DNA from: Aplectana chamaeleonis
Taxonomy: Eukaryota; Nematoda; Chromadorea; Rhabditida; Cosmocercidae
NCBI GenBank assembly: GCA_029168955.1
Contig: JAPDOI010000693.1
Location: forward strand, 245,807-309,806
DNA: 64,000 bases
Reading direction: 5' to 3'
Below the pieces are notes generated by a model. It was not told where the DNA came from, did not search any database, and saw only the letters and a program-made list of their open reading frames with translations. A program made the position numbers and the translations under genes. This document shows positions 31,204-42,459 of the stretch, in pieces. Position 1 is the first letter of the stretch. Each line of letters opens with the position of its first letter.

Positions 31204-31566
31204 TTGTCCGCAACTGCGGACCAGGATTTCGTTTTGAATTTAAAAAAAAAACAATTTCCTAGAAATCAAAGAAGGATGAAGAAGCTTATTCGAGAAAGTT
31301 CCCAGATGAGAGAATTTTTTTTTTCGTTCGAACCAACAAAAAGCGAAAGCTCTTGCTCCTGCGAATGTTCAGACGAACGAAGAAAGTTACAGACGAGAAT
31401 AAGAAATTCTCATTCGTTTACGGATGTACATAGTAGGCGACGAAAATATTTAGAGTACATAGGTTTCACACAACAATCGAAAGGTGAAAAATTGTGGCAA
31501 GAAATGACAGCAATAATATTTATAATAAAATCAGAAAGTATAATAAAATCCGTCGAAGAATGGTGA
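31204..31566 (+). other. Unassigned 120-codon open frame
   Basis: The frame is open but its first codon is TTG, so no start is supported. Composition is rich in Arg, Lys, Ser and Glu, and no domain is recognised. No clear splice sites border it. Listed because it is one of few longish frames not explained by a repeat. Confidence 0.15.
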
Positions 31567-31863
31567 GGAAAATTAATGCGCAGGAGTATTAAGCTATTGA
31601 GGTCCTAGTATTGTTGTCCGGTAGGTGGACAGAATTCACTCAAAAATGGTACAATTGAAATAATTTCTCAAATATGTGTTATACATATGACTATGTAAGA
31701 AACGAGTTTTTAAATTTGCTGGACTAGCCAATTCATTATATACACCTTGAGTGGATAATTTTCAATGCATCATTCCTCTATCGTTTTTAAATTCAAAGTA
31801 GTTGCTGCAACATTAGCTACTACATAGTCTGAATCTCTACGGTGGTCAAATTGACAATGCTGT
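31567..31863. other. No recognisable gene
   Basis: AT-rich, no structure seen. Confidence 0.4.
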
Positions 31864-32492
31864 CTCGGACAGTCGGCGCTTAGTACGTCGGCACAACACC
31901 TTTAGTACGCCAGGGCAAACCTGGCGTACTAACGCTCGTTGTGTGCAGGAGCTGCTGGTTGCGGCAGCATATCCTACCAACGCATGCTGGCGTACTATCT
32001 CTCATTATCAACAGAATTTGGACTGCCACCCTCCCTACCGGTGTTCGGTATAATTCTTGTAGCGGCCAGCAGCAAGGAGGCCTTCCTCGGCGCGGTCCTC
32101 AACAAGGGCATCATCTTGGCCACGGTCCACGACGAGGAGGCTTGCCTCGCGATGGGCCATGGGAATGATCCGCTCAGCGTTCAAAATTAACGTCCGAAAA
32201 GTGGCACAAGGTCACCTCCTCGGACTGGCCTCAAACGGCCAACTGCCCCCTCATCGAGACTGGCCGCCTTATATACCCGCCGCCGTCGTACATACAAGAG
32301 GATGCTGCAATCTCCATTCGTTTAAGACAAATCAATGGAGGAGAGTGTCAGCAGACAGTAGGAGAGAGGGACTGGCAATAGCACGCGTGCCACGATTAAC
32401 AAAGCGTTAGTACGCCAGCACAAGCAGGAGGAGCTCCTGCTTGTTGGCAGCATACCCCGCTATTACCAGCAGCTACAGCACAGGTGCTACGT

Positions 32493-33845
32493 ATGTCGAG
32501 TCGAGTCATCGAGTCATTCAACTACTCGATTATTCGAAATTTTGAAAAACCGAATTAGTCGAAAACTCGATTATTCGAAATTTTGAAAAACCGAATTAGT
32601 CGAAAACTCGATTATTCGATAGACCCAAACAGCCGAATAAATTCGATAGTCGACTGTTTCGAGTCAAAGAAGTTCTCCGTCTGTTTAACTGTTTCAAAAT
32701 GCAGTTGCAGACCATGCACCTAATTTGCCGCCAGTTGTTATTTGCTCATAGTTCTCGAATGTTCTCGTACGGCTCACGACCATCTTTTTCACTTTTTGCC
32801 GGCAATGATTTACGCCAAAATTCATCAACCCTCAGGTGTGAGCATACCGATAAACTCATCAGAGATAACAAGACGGTCGCCATAGCCTGGAAATTAATAC
32901 ATGACGGTCATTTATTTCACCTTGCTCGAGAAAAAAGGCATGCAAGAGGCTTGAATGCATTGGGACCAGCGGAACGTCGCAGTGTAACCGAAACTTTTGG
33001 TTTTCAAATTTGTTTTTGATGCTTGGCTTTATCCTCCTTTCTCTTAGAAAAAAAGGTGGGAGATCCAGAAAACTAACAGCTTCTATTGTGGCCACAGAAG
33101 CACAGCTTCGCAGATACGGAGGAGAAGCTGCACTCTCCGTCGAAAAAATCGGGCAAGAAGACGAAAAAGGCCATGAAGGCTAAAAAGACGAGGAAAACGG
33201 CTAAAGTTTAGCCGAAGAGGCTGAATATGATGACGGAGAGTCCACTATGGGTTCGGATGATCTAGAGGCAGACTACGACTTGCCCTGGCTTATTATTGTT
33301 ACACTCAGCTCCGGCTTTTTCCATGATTATCGTCTCCAAATATGAATTCTGATTGTTCATCCATTAAATGATCTCGTTGAACCGTATTTCTCCCCTATAG
33401 TGAAATTTGCTTGGTTTTCTGAAGCTTTAAGGATTTGTTCGACGGATATTGCTAATCGACATTAATACATGAGTATTGGTTCCGGCCGTCTTACTGTGTG
33501 AAGATGGCGTTTTTCATTGCCAGATATACTTTTAATCAATGTCTTGAAGCAGTAGAATGTGGTATGCTCAAAATAGTCGAGATAAGGTGCTTCAGAAACT
33601 CAATTGTTGAAAGTTGGAAAAATTGAGTTAGTCAAAAACCATGACCATTCGATTATTCGAAAATCGAGTCAATTCGACTGCTCGAGTATTCGAAATTTTG
33701 AAAAACCGACTTAGTCGAAAACTCGATTATTGAAATTTTGGAAAATCGATTTAGTCGAAAACTCGATTATTCGAAATTTTCAAAAATCGACTTAGTCGAA
33801 AACTCGATTATTCGAAAAAATTTTCGAGTCGCCGAAGTATACTGC
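32493..33845. mobile_element. Inserted element with ATTCG-array ends
   Basis: Both ends consist of repeats of the form AAACTCGATTATTCGAAATT, about 40 bp each: three units at 32515-32650 and about four at 33640-33835, in inverted overall arrangement. Outer sequences GTATGTCGAGTCGAGTC and the complement of GAGTCGCCGAAGTATAC form imperfect termini. The insertion point has TGCT-like duplication. The interior contains decayed coding-like sequence (33080-33300). Confidence 0.6.
33080..33365 (+). pseudogene. Decayed coding-like stretch inside the 32493-33845 element
   Basis: In one frame a short segment ends in a lysine-rich tail (EKLHSPSKKSGKKTKKAMK, stop near 33209). In another frame an acidic stretch (EEAEYDDGESTMGSDDLEAD, then YDLPW) follows after two stop codons in that same frame. 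Strong charge bias is unusual for random AT-rich DNA and may mark a captured or decayed gene. The 106-residue frame upstream (32699-33019) is unassigned. No family is recognised. Confidence 0.25.
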
Positions 33846-34535
33846 TGACCCCTTCGTGCCGGCGTAGTAACGGTATTGTGCCGACGTACTAAGCCCCGAC
33901 TGTCCGAGGATAGCATCACCAAACGCTAGTGCAATCTTGGTGCAATGCCAGTGATCGCCGCTATAATTCTAGCCCTTCGAGTTCAATTCCTTAGAGCTGC
34001 GGAGTTTTGCAAGGAAACTCAACACCTCACATGATGATTCGTGTATGGTCCGGGTTCAATCAATTCGTTCTGCAAGTTTCGAGCTCGAGAGCACGAGCTC
34101 GAAACATAAGGCCCCCGTCAGACTTGGTCGAAAAACCTGCTAGGTCCGACTGAGTCCGGGGCAGAAAAACCGACCTCGGTGCAATGAACCTGCCCGTGTG
34201 CGTGCGCGAAACAACCGTATCGACTGGGTGGATGGCGGTATGCAGCAGTCGGTCGCAGTTGTACTCAGTGAGTTGATTTGCCTGCACCCGATTGTCACTA
34301 TTTGGGTGCGTATCGACCAGGGGTGTGCGTAAATGAAATTTCAAATTTCGTAAATCGTAAAACGTAATTACGACAAAACCACCGTAAATCGTAAATCGTA
34401 AACAGCAAATAATAACCATAACCAATAAAAATTTTATTAACATTGTGAAACGAAAGAAACTACCTACTGTTCACCGTTTCACGTACTTAGTACATATAAG
34501 GTTGCATTCAGTATTTGACAGCTGACCACGTTTAA

Positions 34536-34769
34536 GGGGTGTGGTATACTTTGTCGCTGTCATCAGCGACAGGCATGAAATCTAGCACGAATCGCGGCGG
34601 GACACTCATCGGAGCAGTGGCATCGGTTGTCGCAGGAACAGTGATTGCGCGTGAGCTGCAGAGACGTGTCGTAGAGGGCTGACATACTGCAAATGTGCCG
34701 AAGCCTGTCTCTGCCGCTGTCGCTGTGCAGAGCGACGCGACCATGCCTCGTAGAAGTATACCATAACCC
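34536..34769. mobile_element. 234-bp TAA-flanked miniature element
   Basis: The ends GGGGTGTGGTATACTT and AAGTATACCATAACCC are inverted, with TAA at 34533-34535 and 34770-34772. The interior is GC-rich with GTCGCTGTC/GACAGCGAC palindromes. Confidence 0.7.
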
Positions 34770-35126
34770 TAATAGCACCGTTACCCGTATTTCTCTGCTT
34801 TTCCTTATCACTCATTCCACAAGTTCCTCCCAGATCTTGAGAAGCCCGCCTTTCCGATTCAGCTGCTGGGCAACAGGGACACAATGATACCTCTCCCGAA
34901 ACGCTAACGTTGTTGTAAGCGTAGAACGAGCCAGTATGACCGTATTTGAGCGATTCTCAACGGCCGAATTAGAGAACCCCTCCCATTTGCTGGCGAAACC
35001 GCAGCACCGATTATACAGTCGGTAAGAATCGCACTGAAATGTTCTTCGAGTTCCCTACTGAAGGTTGGCTCAAACTCAGTGCAAGTACGTTAAAAAATAT
35101 GGCACCGGACTTGCGCCAACCTTCAA

Positions 35127-35610
35127 AGGCAGTGTCCACGATAAAAACCATGTCTGTTTTTTTATGGAGATCGGCAGCTGCGGGGCCTAGCGCAACCCTA
35201 ACGTTGAAAAAACGAAGAAAGATGTGCTCGGAACGGTCCCCTACGGCCCCAAAGTTGGACACCCGTCAGCTCGTCACACCCAGATGCACTTTCCACGCCC
35301 ACCGACGTGAGCAAATGAATGCTCGAGATTGTGAGATGAGCGATGATTTCCAATCATTAGCCCCGTTCTTCCCTTCATTCTCAACTTCTCTCTTTACTCA
35401 GGTCAGCTCGCATACTTTGGCTGCAATAGACGGAAGTCAGAAGCCTCGGACTACTCGTCCATCTTGTTTCCTTAGCTCAATCTTTGAGGGACCAAAACTC
35501 CGTTCCCAGAAGGTCTTGTACGATTCCAAAAACATCATCGGAATCAGCGTGGGACCGTCTTCAAGATAGGCGAAAAAGCAGGAAAACGATTCTTATCGTG
35601 AACACTGCCT
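35127..35610. mobile_element. TTAA-type element, AGGCAGTG subfamily, copy 2
   Basis: The ends AGGCAGTGTCCACGATAA and ATCGTGAACACTGCCT are flanked by TCAA (35123-35126, a mutated TTAA) and TTAA (35611-35614). 484 bp. It shares with the 43661 and 52056 copies an internal frame containing MSDDFQSLAPFFPSF. It is nested in the hAT element. Confidence 0.8.
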
Positions 35611-36987
35611 TTAATAGAGATCGCAAAGTATCAGTCTGATCAGTGGCAACTCTATCCAGAGCACAGTATCTGCCGCCCAGCCCAAGTTATTTTTCCTATA
35701 TCCACTAAATCACTAGCAGAATCGCAGCTTCATGGTAACGATACTGTAAATTGTTAAAGGCAACGTAAGCACAAATTACGCTTTCTAATTTTTTGACGCT
35801 TTGTGAGTTTAGTCCCCATAGTTAACAAATATAGCCAAAGCGCCCCATCCCATGCTCGCATAGGTGAGAGATAAAGGTTCCAGAAAAAAGGCGAAGATGA
35901 GCGAAAAACTAGCCCTCAGGCCAGGGTTCGCTTGCTGCGGACGAAGAGAAATTACCCGAAGAAAACGATTTTGAGCTTAAAACTTTGGGGGTGAAAACGA
36001 ACCCTCCTCTTGTTGATTTTTGTGGACTCTGAGTAGGCGTAATCTACTCCAAAGGCGGGCCAGGAGCACTACTTGAAGCAACTTTTAGATCAATTAGACT
36101 GCCTCGCTCGATGTTTTTACGCTAATCTAGTTACAGAATTCAGAACAGTTCATCTTCATGAAAAACGCAAAAACGAAGTTCCTCGTGAAGTGTGATTTTA
36201 GCTCTCATTGCGTTGTAGGCGGCAGCTATTGAGACGTGCGCGGCGCGATCTGTTATCTAGCGGCTCCAACTCCGACCGTCTGTCCGGCGTTATAATGATA
36301 GAACCACATTAAAGAATGATAACATGATCGTGCTGTAGTCACACGCCTGGGTTGGTCCCATCTCCTGATCAAAACATTAGTATACGCAAAGTGGGATTAG
36401 AGCAGGTCAATTGGAGATATCTTGCGATTTACTTCCATTGCATGTATTTTTACTTACGAAAAATCATGACTTACGGTCCAGAATGTCGTAAATCGTAAAC
36501 CGTAATTACGAGACCAAAACACCGTAAATCGTTGAATCGTAAATCGTAAACCGTAATTACGCACCCCTGGTATCGACCGAGTGGGACTCAGTTCATCGAC
36601 CACCTTTTACGGCGGCCTAAAACTGGTAGTTTCGCATGGATTACTACCGTTCCTGGTACTGTTCCCTTTCACCTTTTTCTTCCTTTTTACAATATGTATG
36701 AATTCTTTTCGTGAGAATTTTCGTTATTTGACTTTGTCAGAAGCTTTTTCTCTATTGTAAACCCCCGACTATTCTTTTATTTTCGGCACAAAGTTCTTAC
36801 TTCCCCCGAAAAAATTCTGAATTCTCTGCCAGCGCGCAGCTAGACGCCTCACACTCCGTCGATCGACCCACCCAGTCTTGATCCGTACTAGAAAGGCGAT
36901 CCCAGCTGCGATCGACCGCATCGCCGTTTCTCCCCCACGGCCTGCAGCATCCCAGCGATCAAAATTATTTTGAGCAAGGTCTTCAAG

Positions 36988-37142
36988 GGGACAGGGGTTG
37001 TCTACACACCGAGGGAGGAGTTGTCCCGTTTTCGCAGTTTGAAACGCCACGCCACTGCACGCGAGCGAAGTGGTCCCGAGTGGAAATAGAGCCGCAAAAA
37101 ACGGGGCATCTCCTCCCTCGGTGTGTAGAGAACCCCTGTCCC
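36988..37142. mobile_element. 155-bp element with 8-bp TSD, copy 2
   Basis: The ends GGGACAGGGGTTGTCTACAC and the complement of GTGTAGAGAACCCCTGTCCC are flanked by TCTTCAAG and TCTTACAG (6 of 8 match). The length is identical to copy 1 at 19312-19466, with interior block GCGAGCGAAGTGGTCCCGA shared. Confidence 0.8.
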
Positions 37143-37286
37143 TCTTACAGAGAGTGACACGGTTTCACCTTCCACGACCAGCCACAGAGTGTCGAGTAGT
37201 CACTCCGTGAGTTGAGTGGGCCAACACTGTTCGAATCTTCCCTGCGTCTCGAGTACCCAACGCGGGTTTGAAATTGCATTTCAACA

Positions 37287-37351
37287 CAGGCTGTCGCTAT
37301 ATCCGTAGATTCTCGCTACACAATTATAGCGAAAATATAGGTGTTTAGCGA
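37287..37351. repeat. Small hairpin
   Basis: CTGTCGCTA and TAGCGACAG are perfect complements around an inner TCGCTA...TAGCGA pair. Confidence 0.45.
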
Positions 37352-37463
37352 CAGAGAGATCAATGTATCGAATTTGGCCTTCGTTTTTACGCAGATTACC
37401 CGTAGAATTTGCACCCTTGTACCTTCGACACAAGAATAAGCGGGTTTTAGCTATCGTAGCTGA

Positions 37464-37847
37464 AGCTCGTCAATTCTTGCTACACCGAATGGTGCGGCGT
37501 TACAGGCCTCACCCTATGAGGCATCTAGCTATGCGTTGACAGAGTTTGGAATTTTTTTGCGTGCCCCCGTTTCCCGGCTAGACAACACCCGCCTGACTTT
37601 CATCGAAGCGCGTTCCAAACTCGGTTGTGCACGAAAAGACGGCTATGCTATTTGTATGACGGAATTTCGAAGGCCTAATCTATTCGGAAATTCCGCATCC
37701 TTGTCAAGCTACTATGCACCTATGAAGTTTACCTCAAGCACCTTGATCAAGAGGAGAAGGGTCCGTAGAGGACAATACTACTTCAGGACATATATACAGT
37801 CCACGGGGACGCAAAAAGGCGGTGGTGTGGTTGTTTATTTCCACTGA
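37464..37847 (+). other. Unassigned 127-codon open frame
   Basis: It is open from an upstream TGA (37461-37463) to a TGA at 37845-37847, between two elements. The sequence reads SSILATPNGAALQASPYEAS at its start, then ordinary mixed composition and an Arg-rich patch (RRRVRRGQYYF). No ATG supports the start and no domain is recognised. It could be an exon; chance cannot be excluded. Confidence 0.2.
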
Positions 37848-37891
37848 GTGTATTGTAGCTATAGCTGGCTAGTCTCCAACTTTGCCATTAA

Positions 37892-38375
37892 AGGCACAGG
37901 ACACCCAAAAAATCAATTTTCAGATTTCATGCTTTTCTTGGAGGGAGTTAGACGCTGATAACAGTGGTATCTCTAAAATCGTCCAAGACCCCCTTTGAAC
38001 AGAGTTATTGCTCTTCAAAGATGCCTAGATTTTGAGGGTAAAAAATTGGTGGACGAGTTGTCTCAGGCCTGTAACTGTCTTCATTCGCAATCGTTGCGCG
38101 AGAGCGAGCCGGGAATTGGAGACAATCCGGCAGTGGACAGAAGAACGACGACTTGATGAGATTCATTCATCCATCAAGCAGCTATCGAGTCCGAAAATCT
38201 GTTAGGGGGCCGGGCCTGTGGTGGTGAGCGAAGGGGGTCGGGCCTGTGGTGGTCGCTTATATCTCGCTTATTTGAAGGAATTGAGATCTCGCATTTGGCA
38301 CGTTTTATACAGGAGGGGTCTTCTACACAATTATCTTAAAATCTCAAAATTCATATCTGAGGGTGAACTGTGCCT
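37892..38375. mobile_element. TTAA-flanked element, AGGCACAG subfamily, copy 2
   Basis: The ends AGGCACAGGACACCC and GGTGAACTGTGCCT are flanked by TTAA (37888-37891, 38376-38379). The interior shares GGTGGACGAGTTGTCT with the AGGCAGTG subfamily, and GGCCTGTGGTGGT, duplicated, with 22721-23203. Confidence 0.8.
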
Positions 38376-39670
38376 TTAATCGACAACGAAACGGCCGATA
38401 ATTTTTTCTAGGTTATGGTTCTTCCCTTTCTTTCATTTACTTTACTATTTATTCTGTGAACAAACATCATTGTAATAATTTCTAATTTCTATCACTGTAA
38501 TCATGGCAATAATTTATAATTTAGTCAAAAGTTTCTTCCATTCAGCGTGATAAATTCTAGTTTTTATCATCGATATCATCGTAAAATTTATAAATTAGTC
38601 ATTAACTCTCTCATTTATTTCACTACTTAATCTGAGAGCAATAATCAGGCGTAACATTTTTTTGTATTTACCTGCGTTTATCTTCAGTAAGGACTTTGAT
38701 TGTATTGATGCTGTGTGTTCGGGGAGGAAATATCCTTTTTTTAACATTGCGGTGCTTTTTTCTGTTACAATTTGAGAAAAATTTACAAATTAGCCGTCGA
38801 TTACGGCGGGACGTCCGCAAACTTGGAACTCAGCCAGCCATTGTTACAGTGTGCTTTGTGAACATATGTAACCGTATCCCCCAAACTGTACGGAACTTGC
38901 ATCTTCCGATTACAAGGTTTCGTTGCATGCTGCAAGCTCTGGCGTGAAGAGAGCTCGACAACTTCGACGAGGGGCGAATGTGGGCGGTTAATGAAATTTA
39001 GAAACCAGCGACGAAATACACAGTTCTTATCAAAGACCGTAATAGGAAGGCCTTCTTGCTCTGAGGGAGACCATAACATAATGGCAGTGTCCATAATAGA
39101 AACAATCAAGACTTTTACCGGAATTTGAAAGGTCCGGATTCCGGGACCCATTTCATTAACCATGTAGAAAAAACGGCTTCGAACAAGCCACAATTAGCCC
39201 AATACGGCCCTAAACTCGGCTGTGTGGCTCGTTCTCTTTCTCTTTACCTCATTCTTTAGAGAGAAGTAAGAGGAACAAACCTGTACGAAAAAAGACGGTG
39301 AAAAGGACAACCACACAAGTATCCAGAAGAGTTTTCCTCTCTGATTTCTTGCATGGGGAATTCGAGGCAATCCGTGCGCTGTCGTATTGTTGAGAAATCG
39401 TCGTACAGCCGTCCATGGCTATAACATTATCATATCACGGCCGTGAATTGCTGTGCTTACTTACTACTTTCTTCTTACCGTCCTATTGTGTGTCATATCA
39501 CGGCGAGAATGATTCATGACGTTATATCACGGAACTTCGGAAGGATTTATAAGTACCTGTAAAACAACCTGCCTTTTCATACATTGCGTGCATGTTATAA
39601 CGATTTGTCTACCGTCACTTTTCCTATCTTCAAGAACTTGCGTTTACATATTTTTACTCTATTCCCTGAA
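38376..39670. other. AT-rich, no recognisable gene
   Basis: Two diverged copies of an ~85-bp unit (TTTATAATTTAGTCA type) lie at 38470-38610. ATGGCAGTGTCCATAAT near 39080 resembles one end of the TTAA family without a partner. ATATCACGG occurs three times at 39432-39540. Confidence 0.45.
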
Positions 39671-39674
39671 ATCG

Positions 39675-40230
39675 AAATGCTGAAAAACCACCCCATTCGA
39701 ACTGGAGAACGACATTGAGGGAATTTCTGAGCAGAATCACGATTTCGTACCGTTCCAACAAGATGGGAACCTTTTCATAAAATTCACTTTTATAGCGTAA
39801 ACCATACATATTCAGTGAACAATAAAAATTCAATTATCAGAACACGCTCCTTTTTTCGGAGAATTGGCAGATCCTGTTTGGTACACTCTTCACCAAGAGA
39901 ACTACAATGGATGGTTCGGTATCAGGAATGAGCGGAATAAAACTATTAATTTTCGGGATTCGTGTTTCGGGTTTCAACACAAACATTTTTCTCGGGTTCC
40001 GGAAATCGGGAGCGAAACACCCAAAGCGTGCGGCAATGCGGTTTCAGGAACGCGAAACGCAGAAAAGTTCTGAATTTGTTGATAGGCTGCTCCTACATCA
40101 GTAGATCCGCAATTTTCGCGTTCCGCAGCGCTTTGTGCGGTTTTCGGAAGGTGAAACGCTGAAGGCAAAAACAGCTCTAAACTGCGAGTTTAATCTGAAA
40201 CTTGGCATTCCGCCAATCCCTGTTCGCAAC
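39675..40230. repeat. Dispersed repeat, copy 1 (inverted copy at 47590-48040)
   Basis: Blocks such as ACTGGAGAACGACATTGA, GTAAACCATACATATTCA and GAACAATAAAA recur in reverse complement at 47880-48030. The adjoining CAGGAATGAGCGG element belongs to the same conserved unit, so the two are likely parts of one larger repeat. Confidence 0.6.
39923..40222. mobile_element. 300-bp element with CAGG(G)ATGAGCGGAA ends, copy 1
   Basis: The left end CAGGAATGAGCGGAATAAAA and the right end TTCCGCCAATCCCTG are inverted. The flanks TTCGGTAT and TTCGCAAC agree at 5 of 8 bases. CAG...CTG termini are compatible with hAT. Confidence 0.55.
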
Positions 40231-40969
40231 TGCCACACGCATTCAGCGTGGCCAAATTAAAGTCATCGTACGCGGTAAAAATCATTCACGATTTATTGTG
40301 TTCTCCCACCTGCACTTAACTTAGCCAATGACTGAGCTTTATGCTTCGAGAACACACCATTGCAAAGATATGGGAGGACCAATATGAAGCCGATGTGAAG
40401 ACTACGTGCCACTATCTGCCACGTAAAGAAAAATATCTGCATCAAGAACGAGTTTCATGAGCCTTTTGAACGAAAATAGCGCAAAAGAATAAAGAAGTAT
40501 GCGGAAAAAAGAAATGAGTGCGTTAAAAAAACAATGAATTCTGTTTTGGGTTACGGTAAGATAGATGCTGAGTCGCGTACGTGATTTGCGTGCGTTGCGC
40601 GCCCGTCAGAGATGCAGAGGGAACGTTGCTTCTTTGGACTCTCCTATTCCCGACTCGTTTGGGACAGAGTATAATAGGCCTGAGGTGGATAAGACAGATC
40701 ATTTCTGACGAAAGCTGTGAACTCGATCACCTCGAAGATCAACTTGAGCACAATCACATTGTCCCTTTTGGTTTCTAACCTTTTTTTTTCGATGCGTCTG
40801 TCATAGAAACTGAATGAGATGTTTCTAATCCCAAGAAGGCTCACAAGGTGTCTATCGCGAATTCAGTCTTCACAGCTGAATAATTATTGACAGCCTCACG
40901 TCTCATCCACTCCAAATACGAATTCTTCTATGAAATTTATATTCCGCTGCTTGGTTTTAGTCTGCAATA
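40231..40969. other. No recognisable gene; solitary TTAA-element end
   Basis: ATTAAAGTCATCGTACGCGG near 40256 matches the AGGCATCG-type terminus without a partner. Otherwise only short frames. Confidence 0.4.
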
Positions 40970-41467
40970 CGAATATACAGTTTACCGCTGCGGTCACACG
41001 GTTGCGGTCACACACTAAAACTACGGTGGAAAACCTGGCTCTTTGCCAGATTTCATCATCGATGGGCAGCATAGCTGACTTTCTGGGTGAGTTGCAGGTT
41101 TTCTTTATCTTGTTTATTTCACTTCATTTTTGTTTCTGACTCTTATAATATTACGAATAGGGGCTTCTCTTAGTGTGCAAGAGGAATTTGAAGTTTTTTT
41201 TGAATTTCAAAACAGAATTTCGAAAAAAGGCACTTCGAAGTTTGAACAAAAGGCTAATTACATTCACGCACTAAGAATAGCCCCTATTCGCAATATTCAA
41301 ACAGTCAGAAACAAAAAATAATGCCTAAACAAACAAGAAAAATGAATAAAAACCATTACTCACCCAGAAAATCGGCTGTGCTGTCGATCGATAATAAAAT
41401 CTGGCAAAGAGCCAGGTTTTCCACCTTTGTTTTAGTGTGTGACCGCAACCGCACCATGTCCTTTTAA

Positions 41468-42459
41468 AAGCAGTGTCCAAGATAAAATCGTTTTCGAGTT
41501 TCCACCAAAAAACGAAGGTTTAGAGTCTGGCTGTTTCATTAGTGAAGAAAGAATGATGAAAAACGCTGCCAAAACATCCAAAATCAGCTCTTCTTCTTTA
41601 AAGGCAGTGGTCACGATGAAAAACGTTATCGAAAAAATTACAAAAATCAGCTTAGATCAAACACAGCTGAAAAACTATGAAGGTAGCGAGGTTGAAAAAG
41701 AGCTAGAAATAGAGATTCTAAGGCCCAAAAATGCCAGTTCGTGCACACGTGCACAGCGATGACGAAAAAGATCGCCGTCTCATGCCGAGCAGTCAAAAAT
41801 CATCGACATTCAGAGGAAGAAATAAATGCTAGTTTACCTAATAAATGCAGTTGAGCAATGAAAGAAAGCACTCCAGTCAATGTTTTTGATTAGATGTGTA
41901 CATAAATCCGAAGGTTCATTGATTGAAATTCATTTTCAAGGCAGCTGATGTTCTTGATATAAGAGGTCATCGATGCCGATGATGTGGAGTGGGCTCGTCC
42001 ACCATCAAAAGACAAGAAAGTTCAGGCTTCAAATTTGGCCCAAAACAGCGGTTTTTTCGCGATTTTTTCTTATAGATCCTACTACTCGAGACCCAGAAAA
42101 GGGTTCAGAGGGAAAAAGACGACGAACATATTTGATCGCGACCACTGCCTTTAAAACCAAATTTCAACGGTGGATCAGTTGCGCGGGCATGAACCTGAAG
42201 TAGACACCGTGTGCGAATGCGCCCCAATGCTAAAACTCAGCCGCGCTCGTGCTCCAATGATAAATGTAAAAGCGGACCAGACTGTTCCTAGGAAAACTCG
42301 ACAGCGAGCAGAATGGCTAGAGCGAGCGGACTTCGGAGCCGTATGGAGCTCTTTCGGGCTCGTTTTCGTTCGTTCTTTCGACCCCAGTGCTCCAATGAGA
42401 CCCTGAACTTTCGATTTCCGGCTTAAGACCGTGGACGAAATTTATCGTGGACACTGCCT
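41468..42459. mobile_element. TTAA-flanked element carrying a second TTAA element inside
   Basis: The ends AAGCAGTGTCCAAGATAA and TTATCGTGGACACTGCCT are flanked by TTAA (41464-41467, 42460-42463). The empty site is visible in the fragment at 24866-25012. Without the nested 549-bp element the length is about 440 bp. Confidence 0.75.
41602..42150. mobile_element. TTAA-flanked element, AGGCAGTGGTCACGAT subfamily, nested
   Basis: The ends AGGCAGTGGTCACGATGA and GATCGCGACCACTGCCT are flanked by TTAA (41598-41601, 42151-42154). The full-length relative is at 57001-57534 in opposite orientation. Confidence 0.8.

Larger units (their letters stand above)
31864..33907. mobile_element. Inverted-repeat element, copy B, carrying a 1.35-kb insertion
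   Basis: The ends TCGGACAGTCGG and CCGACTGTCCGA and about 500 bp of interior match copy A (16241-16924). Near CAGCACAGGTGCT the match breaks, and resumes near TGCTGACCCCTT at 33844. The intervening sequence is a different element. Confidence 0.75.
34318..36569. mobile_element. hAT-type non-autonomous element, perfect 8-bp TSD
   Basis: The left terminus CAGGGGTGTGCGTAA and the right terminus TTACGCACCCCTG are flanked by GTATCGAC at 34310-34317 and 36570-36577. Subterminal regions carry repeats of CGTAAATCGTAAA on both sides (34350-34400, 36480-36560). No hAT transposase or zinc-finger domain is visible. Two smaller elements (34536-34769 and 35127-35610) are nested inside. Confidence 0.85.
34110..36617. 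mobile_element. ~250-bp TAA-flanked element split by a hAT-type insertion
   Basis: The ends GGCCCCCGTCAGACTTGGTC and the complement of GACCACCTTTTACGGCGGCC are imperfect inverted repeats, flanked by TAA at 34107-34109 and 36618-36620. The 2252-bp element at 34318-36569 plus its 8-bp duplication sits inside. PIF/Harbinger-type TSD (inferred). Confidence 0.7.
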
